A stretch of DNA of 64,000 bases from Phycisphaerae bacterium (GCA_035275405.1 DATEMU010000014.1:186001-250000), one strand, 5' to 3'; shown: positions 39,025-48,347, numbered from the stretch's first letter. Numbers and translations: made by a program. The notes: generated by a model not told the origin, from the letters alone.

Positions 39025-41662
39025 GGTCCATTCTCCGTTGCTCCAGTTGAGCATCCCGATGCGCGTCGGACACCGCCGGCAGCAATTGTTCCAGCCGCTC
39101 GAAGGCGAGCGCCCGCTCGCGATGATTGCGGCCGTTCAGGAACTCCGTCGCCGAAAGCCGGTCGTCGGAGCGGCTGACGGCTTCCAGCAGCGCTTGCTTG
39201 TCGTCGGTGTAGATCGTCGCCCGCTGCCGACCGCGCGAGACGGAAACGTAAAATTGCTCGCGCGACGCCGCCGGAAAACTCTGCGCTGACTCGCCTATCA
39301 GGACTCTGTCAACGGTGCGCCCCTGGCTCGCATGACTTGTTACGACGTAGCCATAGGCAATGTGCCCGAAGTCGCGGGCAATCTTCCAGCCGTTCGTCAG
39401 AACAATATTGCCTTTTGCGTCGAAATCTTTCACGGCGAAAGTCGCGCCGTTGTTGAGCCGGTGCCCGCCGTCGGCCGTAGTCCCATTTCGCGTGATTCGC
39501 AGAACGTCTCCCGGCGCGACCGGCAGGAGGTCGGGTCGGTAAACGGTGAACCTAGCGGCTTCGACGAGCGGTAACTGATCGCTCCCCACGACCACGCGTT
39601 CGCCCTTCCGGTAGCCCTTGGCGTTTTGGTGCATCACCAGCACGTCACCCGGCGAATAGTTCAACGAGTCGCTCCGCTCGGCTTCGGTGAGATTGGCGTT
39701 AAGGAGCGTCAGAACGTGATGCTCGCCGCCGGAGAGCCGGCCGGCGCGCTTGAGTTGGGAGCGGATTTCATCGGTAATCCACTCGCCCTCCCGGTGCGTC
39801 GGACTCACAACTATGGCCGTCTTCCCTTCGGCGACCGTGGCGACATAGTCCTCCGCCAACGCCTTGTAGCGATCCGTTTCCGTGACTTCGCGCACCCAGC
39901 CCAGCCTGTCGAGTTGCCGGAACCCCTCTTCCGTCCGGCCTTCGCTTAACGCTTGAACCGCCTGCTTGTACGCGCCCTTCTGTCGCTGTATCTCGCGGAC
40001 TTCGGCCGGGACCAGCCCCGCCTCTTCCTCCAAGAGACGCAGCGCCGCCCCGCGTTCGACCGACCCGTGCTGCCTTCGGTCCCCGGAGAGAATCACGCGG
40101 GCATCCAGGCGCTCCGCCAGGTCGAAGACCTGCGCCATCGTCTTCGTGCCGAGCAGGCCGGCTTCGTCAATCCACAGCACCTGTCCGCGCGCCCGCGACT
40201 GTAGCTCCTGATCCACGAGCAGCCGGGCGACGGTTTCGGCGTCGGCGAATCCTTCCCGCCGCAGCACGCCGCGCGAGGCGTCGGCCGATGGCGCGAAGGT
40301 GAAGACGTGCTTGCCGTGCGCCTCAATCGCTTCGACGGCCTCCGTCATCATCGTCGTCTTGCCCGTACCGGCCCCGCCGCGAATGAGCATGACACGGTCC
40401 GGCGAGTTGAGGACGTGCAGCACGGCGCTTCGCTGATCGGAATTTAGCCAGTCACGTTTGAAGACATGCGAACCGTCGCCCAGGCGACGACAGGTGCCCC
40501 TGCCCCGCCGCGCGAAATCAATCATTCGCGTTTCTTCCTTTAGTACGTCGGCGGTCGTCACCAGCCGCCTTCCATCTCGTTCCGCTCCGACGAGGTTTTG
40601 CCGGCCCACTTCCCTGAGCACGGTCTCCGGCGAGGCCGCGCCGTAGGATCGTTTGAGCGCCGCAGCCAGCAGCCTACGCTCGGGCACCACCGAGCTTCGC
40701 TCGAACGAATGCTCGACCGCCCGCGCGACCGCTTCCCCGGCGAGACGATCATCCTCCGCGATGCTTGCACGTCCGAGCCGACCCTTGACGGATTCCAGCG
40801 CCGCCAGTTCCTCCGAAGACAGCCGCCCATTCCACTCCCGGCGCAATTCATCGAAGGTCAGGTCCTTCCGCTTACGCTCCCGCGTCTTCGCGCCGAGCTC
40901 GCCCTTCACTTCGGCGCTCGTAATTCCCTTCTCCCGCGCCTTGCCTTCGATGAGCGCCGTGCGGCGCGAGAACTTTTCCATCGCCGGCTTCGGCACACCG
41001 GCAAGCTCCCATCCCTTTTTTGTGCGTTCCACCGGCAGCCCGAGTTCTTCCAGCTTCCGCGCCAGCCGCGAATGGAACACCGCCTCGAAGTACGGCGCGT
41101 CGCGTTTGAGGCCCGCGAACTGCGCGGCCTTCCAGCGGCCTTCCTTTTCGTCCCAGGTCGTGTTGAAAACGAACGCGTGAGCATGAAGATGCGGGTCTGG
41201 CACGCCATCCACCGGACGCGCCGTAGTATGGATGAACTCGCCCCACACCATGTTGCCTGTCAAGCGGTCGTCGTTCTGTCCCTTCGCACGGACGCGGGTC
41301 TGCATTTCCGCTTCCATGTCCCGCATTGTGGCATCGACCGACTCGCGGAATGCCTCCAGGATGCGATCATCCTTCGAGACGCCGTAAAGCACCGATACGC
41401 TCTTCGGCACGTGGAAGTTGAAGTCATAGCCGACGCGACGGCCCTGATTCTGCCTCGCAGTCAGCACTTTGCCCGTGTTGGGATCGCGGTTGTCGCAGAG
41501 CGCGTCCCAGTCTTTCTGCTGCACGGTTCCTTCAAGACCGAGGCGCTTGGCTCCCTCGCCGCGCCAATGGCCGGTAAGCTCCTGACCTTCCGAGTAATAA
41601 TCGGCCGTGGAATAGTACGTGCGAGCGCCTTGCGGCGTGGTGTTCTGGATGATGCGAAGCAT
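39014..41662 (-). CDS. MobF conjugative relaxase-helicase (TrwC/TraI-like)
   Basis: 882 residues. The relaxase domain has the tyrosine pairs RTYYSTADYYSEGQ (Tyr 16, 17, 22, 23) and the metal site HLHAH at 158-162. A helicase domain follows, with Walker A GGAGTGKTTMM near 430, LWIDEAGLL, LSGDRRQHGSVERG, and the late motifs SHASQGRTVDRV and YVSVSRGRQRATIYTDD, as in RecD/TraI SF1 helicases. It nicks at oriT and unwinds the strand for transfer. A GAGG precedes the ATG. Confidence 0.95.
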   Translation of the reverse strand: MLRIIQNTTPQGARTYYSTADYYSEGQELTGHWRGEGAKRLGLEGTVQQKDWDALCDNRDPNTGKVLTARQNQGRRVGYDFNFHVPKSVSVLYGVSKDDRILEAFRESVDATMRDMEAEMQTRVRAKGQNDDRLTGNMVWGEFIHTTARPVDGVPDPHLHAHAFVFNTTWDEKEGRWKAAQFAGLKRDAPYFEAVFHSRLARKLEELGLPVERTKKGWELAGVPKPAMEKFSRRTALIEGKAREKGITSAEVKGELGAKTRERKRKDLTFDELRREWNGRLSSEELAALESVKGRLGRASIAEDDRLAGEAVARAVEHSFERSSVVPERRLLAAALKRSYGAASPETVLREVGRQNLVGAERDGRRLVTTADVLKEETRMIDFARRGRGTCRRLGDGSHVFKRDWLNSDQRSAVLHVLNSPDRVMLIRGGAGTGKTTMMTEAVEAIEAHGKHVFTFAPSADASRGVLRREGFADAETVARLLVDQELQSRARGQVLWIDEAGLLGTKTMAQVFDLAERLDARVILSGDRRQHGSVERGAALRLLEEEAGLVPAEVREIQRQKGAYKQAVQALSEGRTEEGFRQLDRLGWVREVTETDRYKALAEDYVATVAEGKTAIVVSPTHREGEWITDEIRSQLKRAGRLSGGEHHVLTLLNANLTEAERSDSLNYSPGDVLVMHQNAKGYRKGERVVVGSDQLPLVEAARFTVYRPDLLPVAPGDVLRITRNGTTADGGHRLNNGATFAVKDFDAKGNIVLTNGWKIARDFGHIAYGYVVTSHASQGRTVDRVLIGESAQSFPAASREQFYVSVSRGRQRATIYTDDKQALLEAVSRSDDRLSATEFLNGRNHRERALAFERLEQLLPAVSDAHRDAQLEQRRMDHDR

Positions 41663-42168
41663 ACCTCGATTCTACGTCGCGATTACTTCAAATCAGTTAA
41701 CAATCGCCCGCATTTGATGTTTCTTTCACGAAGTCCGCCGGTTGAACTCTCGCTTTCGATTCAAAGTGATACATCGGAGCGCGCGTCCGTATCGCATTGA
41801 TGCACGGCCCGCGCCGGTTGCAACCCTCGCGTGCGAGATTCGCATCGCTCCTTCCGCGAGTCCAGTTGCCGCGATTCGCTGCGCACTTCGCGCCGGCGTT
41901 CGGGTCTTTGGACTGCCGGTCTTGCCTTGTCGCCAGAGATTCGTCTTTTCCTTTTCCGTGCCTGCCACGCCCGCGGCCTTCCTTATGGCACTTAAAGCCG
42001 CCGCCGGGCCGGTCAAGCAGAAAATCGTTTCCCCCTTCGGGGACCCACCATTTTCCGCTGTGACCGGTGCGCTTGGCGCTTGGCTTCGCCCCCGGACTGT
42101 TGCGGCTTTTTTCAGAGTGCCCTCAGGCCGCGATGGTCGCGACCGGACACTTACAAAGGAGACGAATC
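41663..42168. other. Divergent intergenic leader, possible oriT / promoter region
   Basis: About 500 bases between the relaxase (leftward) and a small gene (rightward). The + strand is markedly pyrimidine-rich (for example CTTTTCCTTTTCCGTG near 41948). A short hairpin CCCC-CTTC-GGGG lies near 42032-42042. No convincing coding frame. Relaxase-proximal position fits an origin of transfer. Confidence 0.4.
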
Positions 42169-42381
42169 ATGACTGACGCCAAGAACAACCCCGGACAAAC
42201 GTCCAAGACCCCGACGCACGTCGCCTACCAGGTGCGCGACCGCGAAGGCGGCAAGGCTATCTGGACCCGCATCGGCGCCGCCTGGGCGCACGCCGACGGC
42301 AAGGGCTTCAACCTCCAGATCGAGGCCGTTCCGCTCGACGGACGCATCACGCTCCGCGTCGTATCGGAACCAAAAGAGTAG
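42169..42381 (+). CDS. Small conserved-type protein
   Basis: 70 residues, from an ATG at 42169 with AAAGGAG at optimal distance. It reads THVAYQVRDREGGKAIWTRIGAAWAHADGKGFNLQIEAVPLDGRITLRV, a compact beta-type sequence seen in many proteobacterial plasmids and integrative elements as a small backbone protein. No defined activity. Followed by a strong hairpin. Confidence 0.75.
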   Translation: MTDAKNNPGQTSKTPTHVAYQVRDREGGKAIWTRIGAAWAHADGKGFNLQIEAVPLDGRITLRVVSEPKE

Positions 42382-42391
42382 TCGTTCAACC

Positions 42392-42413
42392 GGGGCGGGC
42401 TTCGGCCCGCCCC
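42392..42413 (+). terminator. UUCG-loop hairpin
   Basis: GGGGCGGGC (42392-42400), TTCG loop, GCCCGCCCC (42405-42413): a perfect 9-bp G+C stem. Only ATTT follows rather than a T run, so it may act as an attenuator or mRNA-end stabiliser between the two small genes rather than a full terminator. Confidence 0.65.
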
Positions 42414-42437
42414 ATTTCATGCAAGGAGAATTGAACC

Positions 42438-42686
42438 ATGAATACAGAACCGACCAACGCAAACCGCGCCGAATGGGCCAAGCAGGCGCTCGCGGTATTC
42501 ACCGCGACCACCTACGCGGGCGACCATCCCGACACGATGGACCGCGGCGACTTGGAGACCGCCGTTTACGACCTGATCGCCGACCTCCTTCATTACGCCG
42601 AGCGGCAAGGGTTCGACGTGCACGAAGTCCTTTTCCGCGCCCACGGCCACTACGAGGCCGAACTGGCCGAGGAGGCACGGTCATGA
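42438..42686 (+). CDS. Small acidic backbone protein
   Basis: 82 residues. AAGGAG precedes the ATG. Acidic and helical (ETAVYDLIADLLHYAERQGFDVHEVLFRAHGHYEAELAEEA). It ends in an ATGA overlap with the methyltransferase gene, so the two are coupled. No function known. Confidence 0.75.
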   Translation: MNTEPTNANRAEWAKQALAVFTATTYAGDHPDTMDRGDLETAVYDLIADLLHYAERQGFDVHEVLFRAHGHYEAELAEEARS

Positions 42687-43435
42687 CCAGCACCGCCGTC
42701 AATCCGTTCTACCAGGCGCGGCGCACGCTTCCCGCTCCCGCTGCGCCTGTCGAGAAGGTCGTCATTGGCAACGCCACCCTCTATCGGGCCGATTGCTTCG
42801 ACGTGCTGCCCACGCTTTCCGGCATCGGGGCCGTTGTCACCGACCCACCGTACGGCATCGGCTTCAAGTACCGCAGCTACGACGACGCACCCGCTAAGTA
42901 CGACGCCATGATGGCTCGGCTAGTCCCCGAGCTGATCCGCGTCACCGCCAACGGGCCGTGCTTCGTCTGGCAGAGTCCCCTCAAAGCGCCGCTCTGGCAT
43001 CGCTACTTCCCGGCCGACTACCGCATCATCGCCGCCTGCAAACTCTATCCCCAGCGGCGGGGGCGCATCCCCGCGCTAGCGTGGGACCCGGTCATCTTCT
43101 GGAGCGGTCGCTCCCTCCTGCGCGACGAACTGCCGAAGGACTGGCACGTGGCCGACTTGACGCCGATGGATGGCTACGACCCCGCCAATCCCGTCCCCTG
43201 CCCTCGCCCGCTGGAACAGGTGCGTTACGTCTGCGACTCCGTCCGCGCGGACAGCATCCTGGACCCGTTTCTCGGCAGCGGGACCACCGGCCTTGCCGCG
43301 ATTCTCGCGGGCAAGCGCTTCGTTGGCATCGAACGCGATCCGGTCTACTTCCGGTACGCCTGCCGGCGCATCGAGGCCGCATGGAAGGAGGCTAGCCATG
43401 CTGCCGTTTATGGCGAACGATTGCGGCGTGCTTGA
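42683..43435 (+). CDS. DNA N-4/N-6 methyltransferase (DPPY)
   Basis: 250 residues from the ATG at 42683. The catalytic motif DPPYGIGF is at residues 54-61, and the SAM-binding block DPFLGSGTTGLAAILAGKRFVGIERD near 193 follows it, the beta-class order of DpnM-like or phage-type orphan methylases. No matching restriction enzyme is adjacent, so it is probably an orphan that protects the element or regulates it. Confidence 0.9.
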   Translation: MTSTAVNPFYQARRTLPAPAAPVEKVVIGNATLYRADCFDVLPTLSGIGAVVTDPPYGIGFKYRSYDDAPAKYDAMMARLVPELIRVTANGPCFVWQSPLKAPLWHRYFPADYRIIAACKLYPQRRGRIPALAWDPVIFWSGRSLLRDELPKDWHVADLTPMDGYDPANPVPCPRPLEQVRYVCDSVRADSILDPFLGSGTTGLAAILAGKRFVGIERDPVYFRYACRRIEAAWKEASHAAVYGERLRRA

Positions 43436-43565
43436 CGCGGGCTTCCGCGAGCTCGTCGCTTCGTGCGGCCGTGTGTTTGCCGCGGCACTCGAGGAAAAAC
43501 AAATTTCTCCGATGCAAAGTAGTTCTTCTGCGCTTGCACAACTTCCTCGTCTTCGATCGGTTTAG
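43398..43565 (+). pseudogene. Truncated small gene cut by the SIR2 cargo
   Basis: A frame opening MLPFMANDCGVLDAGFRELVASCGRVF from 43398 inside the methylase 3' end looks coding for about 33 residues. It runs into the lower-GC SIR2 region near 43490 and then continues as non-coding-like sequence to a stop at 43565. Probably a backbone gene whose distal part was lost when the SIR2 gene arrived. Confidence 0.4.
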
Positions 43566-45600
43566 GATTTACCAATCGTTTCTTGTCCGCCTTTATCCAG
43601 TACGCGAAGAACACCCTGAGTAAAGGATATGCATCGCCACCCTCAACCATTACGGGAACAATTCTAGGATCTCGCAGTCTACGCTCGAAGAAGAATGCAT
43701 TCAATACGTGCCCCTCACCCCGGATGAACAGCGTCATGTGTTGGTTGTGCAACCACCAATTCAGCTTCCTATAATTGCAACCTAACGACACCAGCCCATC
43801 AGTCTGCGTGAGATCCGCCACGATGATCGCGATCCTTCGCTTTTTTCGCTGCCTGAGAAGGTCAAAGACAGGTGACTTGAGCAGCCATTCCCCTGTCTCC
43901 GCAACGCACAGCAGGGTGTCCCATTCGTCGTTTCGAAGTTCGTTCAACGCGAGCGCCTGTAACGCAGTAAGCGTATCAAGTGGTCGAGGGTTGGCACACA
44001 ATTCATGCCGAACAGCCGACCGAGTCGTATTGACGACCTCGACCTCATTACCAAAAAACATCTCATTGAATGACCTGACCATCCAACGGCGCCATACGCC
44101 TACGCTGCGCCACGGCCCCCTCAATGATGCTACGAATCTCCTGCAAAATTGGTCCCCCACTTTATTAAACTCGGGCTGCGTGAGAACCCTCGCTCGTTCT
44201 GACACCTTCAATCTGGCGGCAGCAGGCACTCTCAGCGCTTCGCGCGAGTAGCTGCACTTCTCAAGCCCCATGGAATGCTTACATAACTCGTACAAAGTCG
44301 TTGGCTCACCTGTGCATTCGCGCCACAGCTCAAAAAAACTTCCGGTACGACCCTTTTGAAGCACCCGCGTATTAACGAAGCCCTTCGCCTTCAAAGTGGC
44401 GAGTGCAAGTTCCGCAAGAGTGCGGTCATACAGATAATCGCTCGCGTGCGTTGAGGGGTCATAGTTCTGAAAGAGAGAGCAAATGAATTCATGTCGGGCA
44501 ATACCGCGAGCTGCAAATTGCCTGTTGAATTTACGCTCAACCTCTCTCCACAGTGCACGCATATGTACATCCAGAGTGTGCTGCCCCTTGGGGTCGATGT
44601 GGCCATGACGCTTGCGGCTGTAAAGCGCCCTGATGCCCGGCAGCCTGACACTGCCATCATCGTTACAGACGGGTTCCCAAAAATCCGGATCATGAGTTGG
44701 TCTTGGCTCGCACGTATAGGTGTAAATCCGGTCATCCTTCGATTTCATGCACCGTGCCACAATATCATTGAACTCAAAGCTCTGCATGTTGAATCCAATG
44801 ACGATCAGACATATAGGCATATCCGACAAGAGCTTCTGCAAGAGTAGTTTGATATCACCGGGGAGGAGATAATAATCACCCCGTGTGAACCGCATGGTGG
44901 ATTTGTGGCTGACAGTACCATGTGGTTTGATGTACACCGGCATACTGAAACGGTGATGTGCGTTCAATTCGCGTTCGATCACAGGTGGACAATCGCCATC
45001 CGAGATTACATGGAGATAGTTTTGGGGGCCGCCCAATTCATCCCTAAGAGAGTGGTCTAACGATTCGTCAAAATTGAAGTTGATGACTGCATCCACAAAG
45101 CGGTGCTTGAGCAGGTGCGCCAAGATTTCGTGAGTCAATGAGGGACGATAACGCAAGCTGAACAGTTTTCGGAGTTCATCGAGCACGTCATCGCGATTTA
45201 GGCGGCTAGCAGCCAACAGCACGGTCTCGAATTCATCTCGGCGAAGGCGGTATTCTAAGACTAAGCGGTCCAATTCGCGCTCAATCTGCGGGCCAATCAC
45301 GGACTTTATTCGTTCAATCGCCTGTTTGGTCGTCGGCAAGCCCGCCGAGATACTTGCTCCCGCGCCAACGACTGCGACGATACGGCGCATCGGCTGTTGC
45401 GTAATGGAAGTATCTTTGAGAACATCGGCCCACAAGTTAGGGTCGTTGGGGAGAGAGAGATGGAGATGATTCAATGCAAGGAGGCCAGCCAGCTCATGCG
45501 TACACGGACTAACCGCTGAATTAGTCGGCCTCTTCCGTCGGGTGCCACGCCTAGCCTTCATCGCTTCAGCCTTCGCGACTTCGATATAGCCGAACTCCAT
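43408..45600 (-). CDS. SIR2-domain protein, probable antiphage effector
   Basis: 730 residues. A SIR2-type NAD-binding core is near the N-terminus: IVAVVGAGASISAGLPTTK (GAGAS at 79-83), VDAVINFNFDESLDHSL near 170, and VYIKPHGTVSHK near 225 with the catalytic His. The remaining 450 residues have no named domain. SIR2 proteins in bacterial defence deplete NAD+ on infection. Lower GC than the flanks. The last ~25 residues (RRARGSPRQARRNRSP) are antisense to the neighbouring truncated gene, so the native end is missing or replaced. An ATG at 45561 is an alternative start. Confidence 0.85.
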   Translation of the reverse strand: MEFGYIEVAKAEAMKARRGTRRKRPTNSAVSPCTHELAGLLALNHLHLSLPNDPNLWADVLKDTSITQQPMRRIVAVVGAGASISAGLPTTKQAIERIKSVIGPQIERELDRLVLEYRLRRDEFETVLLAASRLNRDDVLDELRKLFSLRYRPSLTHEILAHLLKHRFVDAVINFNFDESLDHSLRDELGGPQNYLHVISDGDCPPVIERELNAHHRFSMPVYIKPHGTVSHKSTMRFTRGDYYLLPGDIKLLLQKLLSDMPICLIVIGFNMQSFEFNDIVARCMKSKDDRIYTYTCEPRPTHDPDFWEPVCNDDGSVRLPGIRALYSRKRHGHIDPKGQHTLDVHMRALWREVERKFNRQFAARGIARHEFICSLFQNYDPSTHASDYLYDRTLAELALATLKAKGFVNTRVLQKGRTGSFFELWRECTGEPTTLYELCKHSMGLEKCSYSREALRVPAAARLKVSERARVLTQPEFNKVGDQFCRRFVASLRGPWRSVGVWRRWMVRSFNEMFFGNEVEVVNTTRSAVRHELCANPRPLDTLTALQALALNELRNDEWDTLLCVAETGEWLLKSPVFDLLRQRKKRRIAIIVADLTQTDGLVSLGCNYRKLNWWLHNQHMTLFIRGEGHVLNAFFFERRLRDPRIVPVMVEGGDAYPLLRVFFAYWIKADKKRLVNPKPIEDEEVVQAQKNYFASEKFVFPRVPRQTHGRTKRRARGSPRQARRNRSP

Positions 45601-46397
45601 ACGGTCCGACGTAACGGTCCATTTCCTCGAAAGTCGGCTTCCGTCCGAGCCGTTGATTGCGGCGGAGACACGGCCACTGACGGTCGTAGATCCGTGTTAA
45701 CCTCCAAGTCTGGCGGTTGCGGAGCACGAGCCCGGATTCTACGCGTGCATGGTATCACCGCGTGTCTGATTGAGCCAGACCGTGCGGGCGCACGCTAATC
45801 GATGCCTCGGTCCGCACGGTCCGCGCCAGGCGGGGCATCGCCTGTCTCGACGCTTGCCCTTGAAATCCAACGAGAATCCCCCCGGCTCGGAGCCTTGCCG
45901 GCAGATGTGGTGCTGCGAAGGCGTGACCAGGCACCTCGCCGCCGGCCGGTCGCATCGGGTCCCAGCCGCCGGTGAGAACCCGACGGCGACGGCCTTATAC
46001 GGCAGTCAATTCGGCTTTGTCCCATGTACCGAAATGGAACGACCGCTCGGCAATCCCTGCCTACCAACCGCCTGAAAGCACGCTGTAATCGAATCCGTTT
46101 TCAAGCCTGAAGGAACGTGGTACGCCGAATAATGGCAAACGAAAAAATGTTGTCAGACGTCTCCCCTTAGCGCTGCTAAGGACTACTTTCACCGTGAAAG
46201 CCTGCATGAAAGCATGATGGAATGTCATCAGTCTGGCATGACAGATTGCAGGACGGCAGGATAGCAAGGCGGATGGAAAGCAATCAGGATTGATTGCGAG
46301 AGCGCAAGCATGACAGATTGCTTGCAAGACGGCGAGCTTGCATGCCGGATGTAAATACTGCTTGCCAGCCTTCATGAAATCATGCTATCCATCAGGC
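45601..46397. other. Non-coding region with palindromes and direct repeats upstream of parA
   Basis: About 800 bases with no supportable gene. GACCGTGCGG at 45778-45787 pairs with CCGCACGGTC at 45812-45821, overlapping CGATGCC (45800-45806) and GGCATCG (45834-45840). Nearer parA, GCATGACAGATTGC occurs at 46236-46249 and 46308-46321, and related CATGAAA-CATG blocks occur at 46203-46217 and 46371-46386. Such repeats fit a centromere, operator or origin. Confidence 0.6.
46236..46386. repeat. Short direct repeats before parA
   Basis: Two exact copies of GCATGACAGATTGC (46236 and 46308), each followed within 10 bases by GACGGC. A TTCATGAAATCATGC block at 46371 resembles TGCATGAAAGCATGA at 46203. 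Likely partition or replication sites for ParA/ParB-type proteins. Confidence 0.6.
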
Positions 46398-47063
46398 ATG
46401 ATTATCGTCGTAGCGAATTCCAAGGGCGGCGTCGGCAAATCGACGCTGTCCGTCCATCTAGCCGCGTGGCTCCATGAGCAAGGCCACAAGGTGACGCTCG
46501 CCGACTGCGACACGCAGCAGTCATCCTCCGAATGGATACGCGAGGCGATACCCGAGGTGAAGGCAGTCCGCCTCGACAGTCCCGACATCATATTGAATGA
46601 GCTACCGATTCTGGCCCAGGACGCTGACTACGTCGTAGCCGACGGGCCGGGCAGCCAGACCGAGACCAGCCGTGCGCTACTCTTGCGCGGCGACCTTGCT
46701 ATTGTCCCGTGCAAGGCGAGCATGCTGGAGGTTCGAGCACTGGCCAAGGCGACCGAGGTACTGCGCCAGGCTCAGGACATACGAGGCGGGATACCCAAGG
46801 CCATCATCGTCCTGAGCATGATCGGAAAGAATTACCGACTGACGCAGGACATGAAGGACGCCGCGGCGGCGCTGTCACTGCCGCTGGCTTCAAACGCGAT
46901 GATTCTGCGTCAGATTTACGCCGACGCGCCGGGACAGGGGTCCGTCGTCTGGAATTTGGGCGCCCGCGCCCGCGAAGCCGCCCATGAAGCCGACGCGCTC
47001 TTCCGCGAGATACTGCCGGAAGCCGTGACGCCGGCCGCGAAACATCAGGCGATGAAAGGGTAG
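46398..47063 (+). CDS. ParA-family ATPase
   Basis: 221 residues from the ATG at 46398 (the frame is open 20 codons earlier). Deviant Walker A NSKGGVGKST at 7-16, then VTLADCDTQQSSSEW, DYVVADGPGSQTETSRALLL and IVPCKASMLEVRAL. Plasmid-type ParA (ParF/Soj group), without an N-terminal HTH. It acts with a small DNA-binding partner encoded by the next gene to segregate the excised or extrachromosomal form. Confidence 0.93.
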   Translation: MIIVVANSKGGVGKSTLSVHLAAWLHEQGHKVTLADCDTQQSSSEWIREAIPEVKAVRLDSPDIILNELPILAQDADYVVADGPGSQTETSRALLLRGDLAIVPCKASMLEVRALAKATEVLRQAQDIRGGIPKAIIVLSMIGKNYRLTQDMKDAAAALSLPLASNAMILRQIYADAPGQGSVVWNLGARAREAAHEADALFREILPEAVTPAAKHQAMKG

Positions 47064-47076
47064 GGGAGTGCAAGCG

Positions 47077-47373
47077 ATGGCCGAACGACGTTCACTGACC
47101 GAGGGATTGAAAGCCACGCCGCCGCCGATCAACGTGAGCAAGGAAAAAACGTTCGTTTTCGGCGACAAGGAGCCGGCCAAGCCAAACACAGTCGCCACCG
47201 CCACCACCTTGAGCCGCGTGCCGATCAGCACGCGCATCCGCGACGACTACGCACGGGCGCTCAAGCGCGCGTCACTGGAGCGGCAACTCGAAGGTAAGGA
47301 GCCAAACACGCTCCAGGACATCCTTGAGGAAGCCATCGAGCCGTGGCTCAAAACCAACGGCTACCTGTCTTGA
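47077..47373 (+). CDS. ParA partner, probable centromere-binding protein
   Basis: 98 residues from the ATG at 47077; GGGGAG lies 8 bases upstream. The C-terminal half, VPISTRIRDDYARALKRASLERQLEGKEPNTLQDILEEAIEPWL, looks like a ribbon-helix-helix (strand VPISTRI, then two helices), and the N-terminus is flexible, as in ParG-type partners. Immediately follows parA. Confidence 0.8.
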   Translation: MAERRSLTEGLKATPPPINVSKEKTFVFGDKEPAKPNTVATATTLSRVPISTRIRDDYARALKRASLERQLEGKEPNTLQDILEEAIEPWLKTNGYLS

Positions 47374-47483
47374 CCGTCGGCAGAATCGCCGACTTTTTCT
47401 TAACCTGATATTCATTGAGATTTCCTCGTCAATCTTTCCAAGCAGCTTGCCTCGATTCGAATAGAATAGTCGCATGCGGCCTG

Positions 47484-48341
47484 TTAAGGATACGGGAAAA
47501 AGCGACTGCGAACGTCCAATTCATTGGCCGTATTGACGGCAGCACTGGGCTCTTCCACGAGTAACGGAATGGCGGGGTTGGCGGGCGAAGTTCCCGTGCC
47601 TGGAAGTCGATACTTATCGAATTCAAGAAGTGGCGCGAAGCGCAAATGAAGTCCGATCCATCCACCGGTCTTATCAAAGAGGAGTTTGGTCAGATTGACT
47701 GCCAACCAGTTGATGGCATCCTCCAGAAAATCGAACACTTGGCCAAACACCGTGCATAACAAGTGGGCGACCATGTCCAGCGGCCACGGCAGCACGTCGG
47801 CGATAGCATGACAAATACGCTCGATGGTCCTTCCCACATCCAAAAAAAGCGGGCTGATCGAACTCAGTTCGGGATAGACGCGATACTTGTCCTGCCCTGG
47901 TATTGGCTCGACCTTCGGAATATAGAGGCCCGTGAGATCAAAGGACAAGGGAATCGGGACGTTGACGCTGGCGCTTCCCAACGGTATGCACTTTCTCCAG
48001 CATTTGTTTGTAAATGGAATACAGAGCTTGATACAGCGCGGCGGTAGGGGGAGGTGCCTCCTCAAGCAATCATAGAGTTCACCGAAATCGATTCGAAATC
48101 GGAACCGGAGTGTCAGATCAAGTTCCAAGTCCTCGAATACGAAATGGGGGTGCTGGAGCCGCACGTCCGCCTGGGTGATGTCATAATCGATGATCAGCCG
48201 GGCATACAGGCCGCAGCCGTTCTTATCAAAAACGATCTTTGAGCCGTACACGTCGTGAATCAAGAACGGATCGAGTACACGCTTGATCGCAGGGCCGGTC
48301 GCCGCGATAACAATTTCGTTTGCCTGCAATTGATTGGGCAT
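47484..48341 (-). CDS. Unassigned protein C of a three-gene operon
   Basis: 285 residues. Two Cys-rich patches (LPLPPRCIKLCIPFTNKCWRKCIPLG) and many amphipathic or hydrophobic helices (ICHAIADVLPWPLDMVAHLLCTVFGQVFDFLEDAINWLAVNLTKLLF) stand out; no clear signal peptide. It begins 6 bases after its neighbour. Lower GC than the transfer genes. I recognise no family. Confidence 0.65.
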   Translation of the reverse strand: MPNQLQANEIVIAATGPAIKRVLDPFLIHDVYGSKIVFDKNGCGLYARLIIDYDITQADVRLQHPHFVFEDLELDLTLRFRFRIDFGELYDCLRRHLPLPPRCIKLCIPFTNKCWRKCIPLGSASVNVPIPLSFDLTGLYIPKVEPIPGQDKYRVYPELSSISPLFLDVGRTIERICHAIADVLPWPLDMVAHLLCTVFGQVFDFLEDAINWLAVNLTKLLFDKTGGWIGLHLRFAPLLEFDKYRLPGTGTSPANPAIPLLVEEPSAAVNTANELDVRSRFFPYP

Positions 48342-48347
48342 GGAACC

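Noticed and set aside
40598..41800. 400-residue + strand frame
   Set aside because: Antisense of the MobF relaxase, whose motifs are complete.
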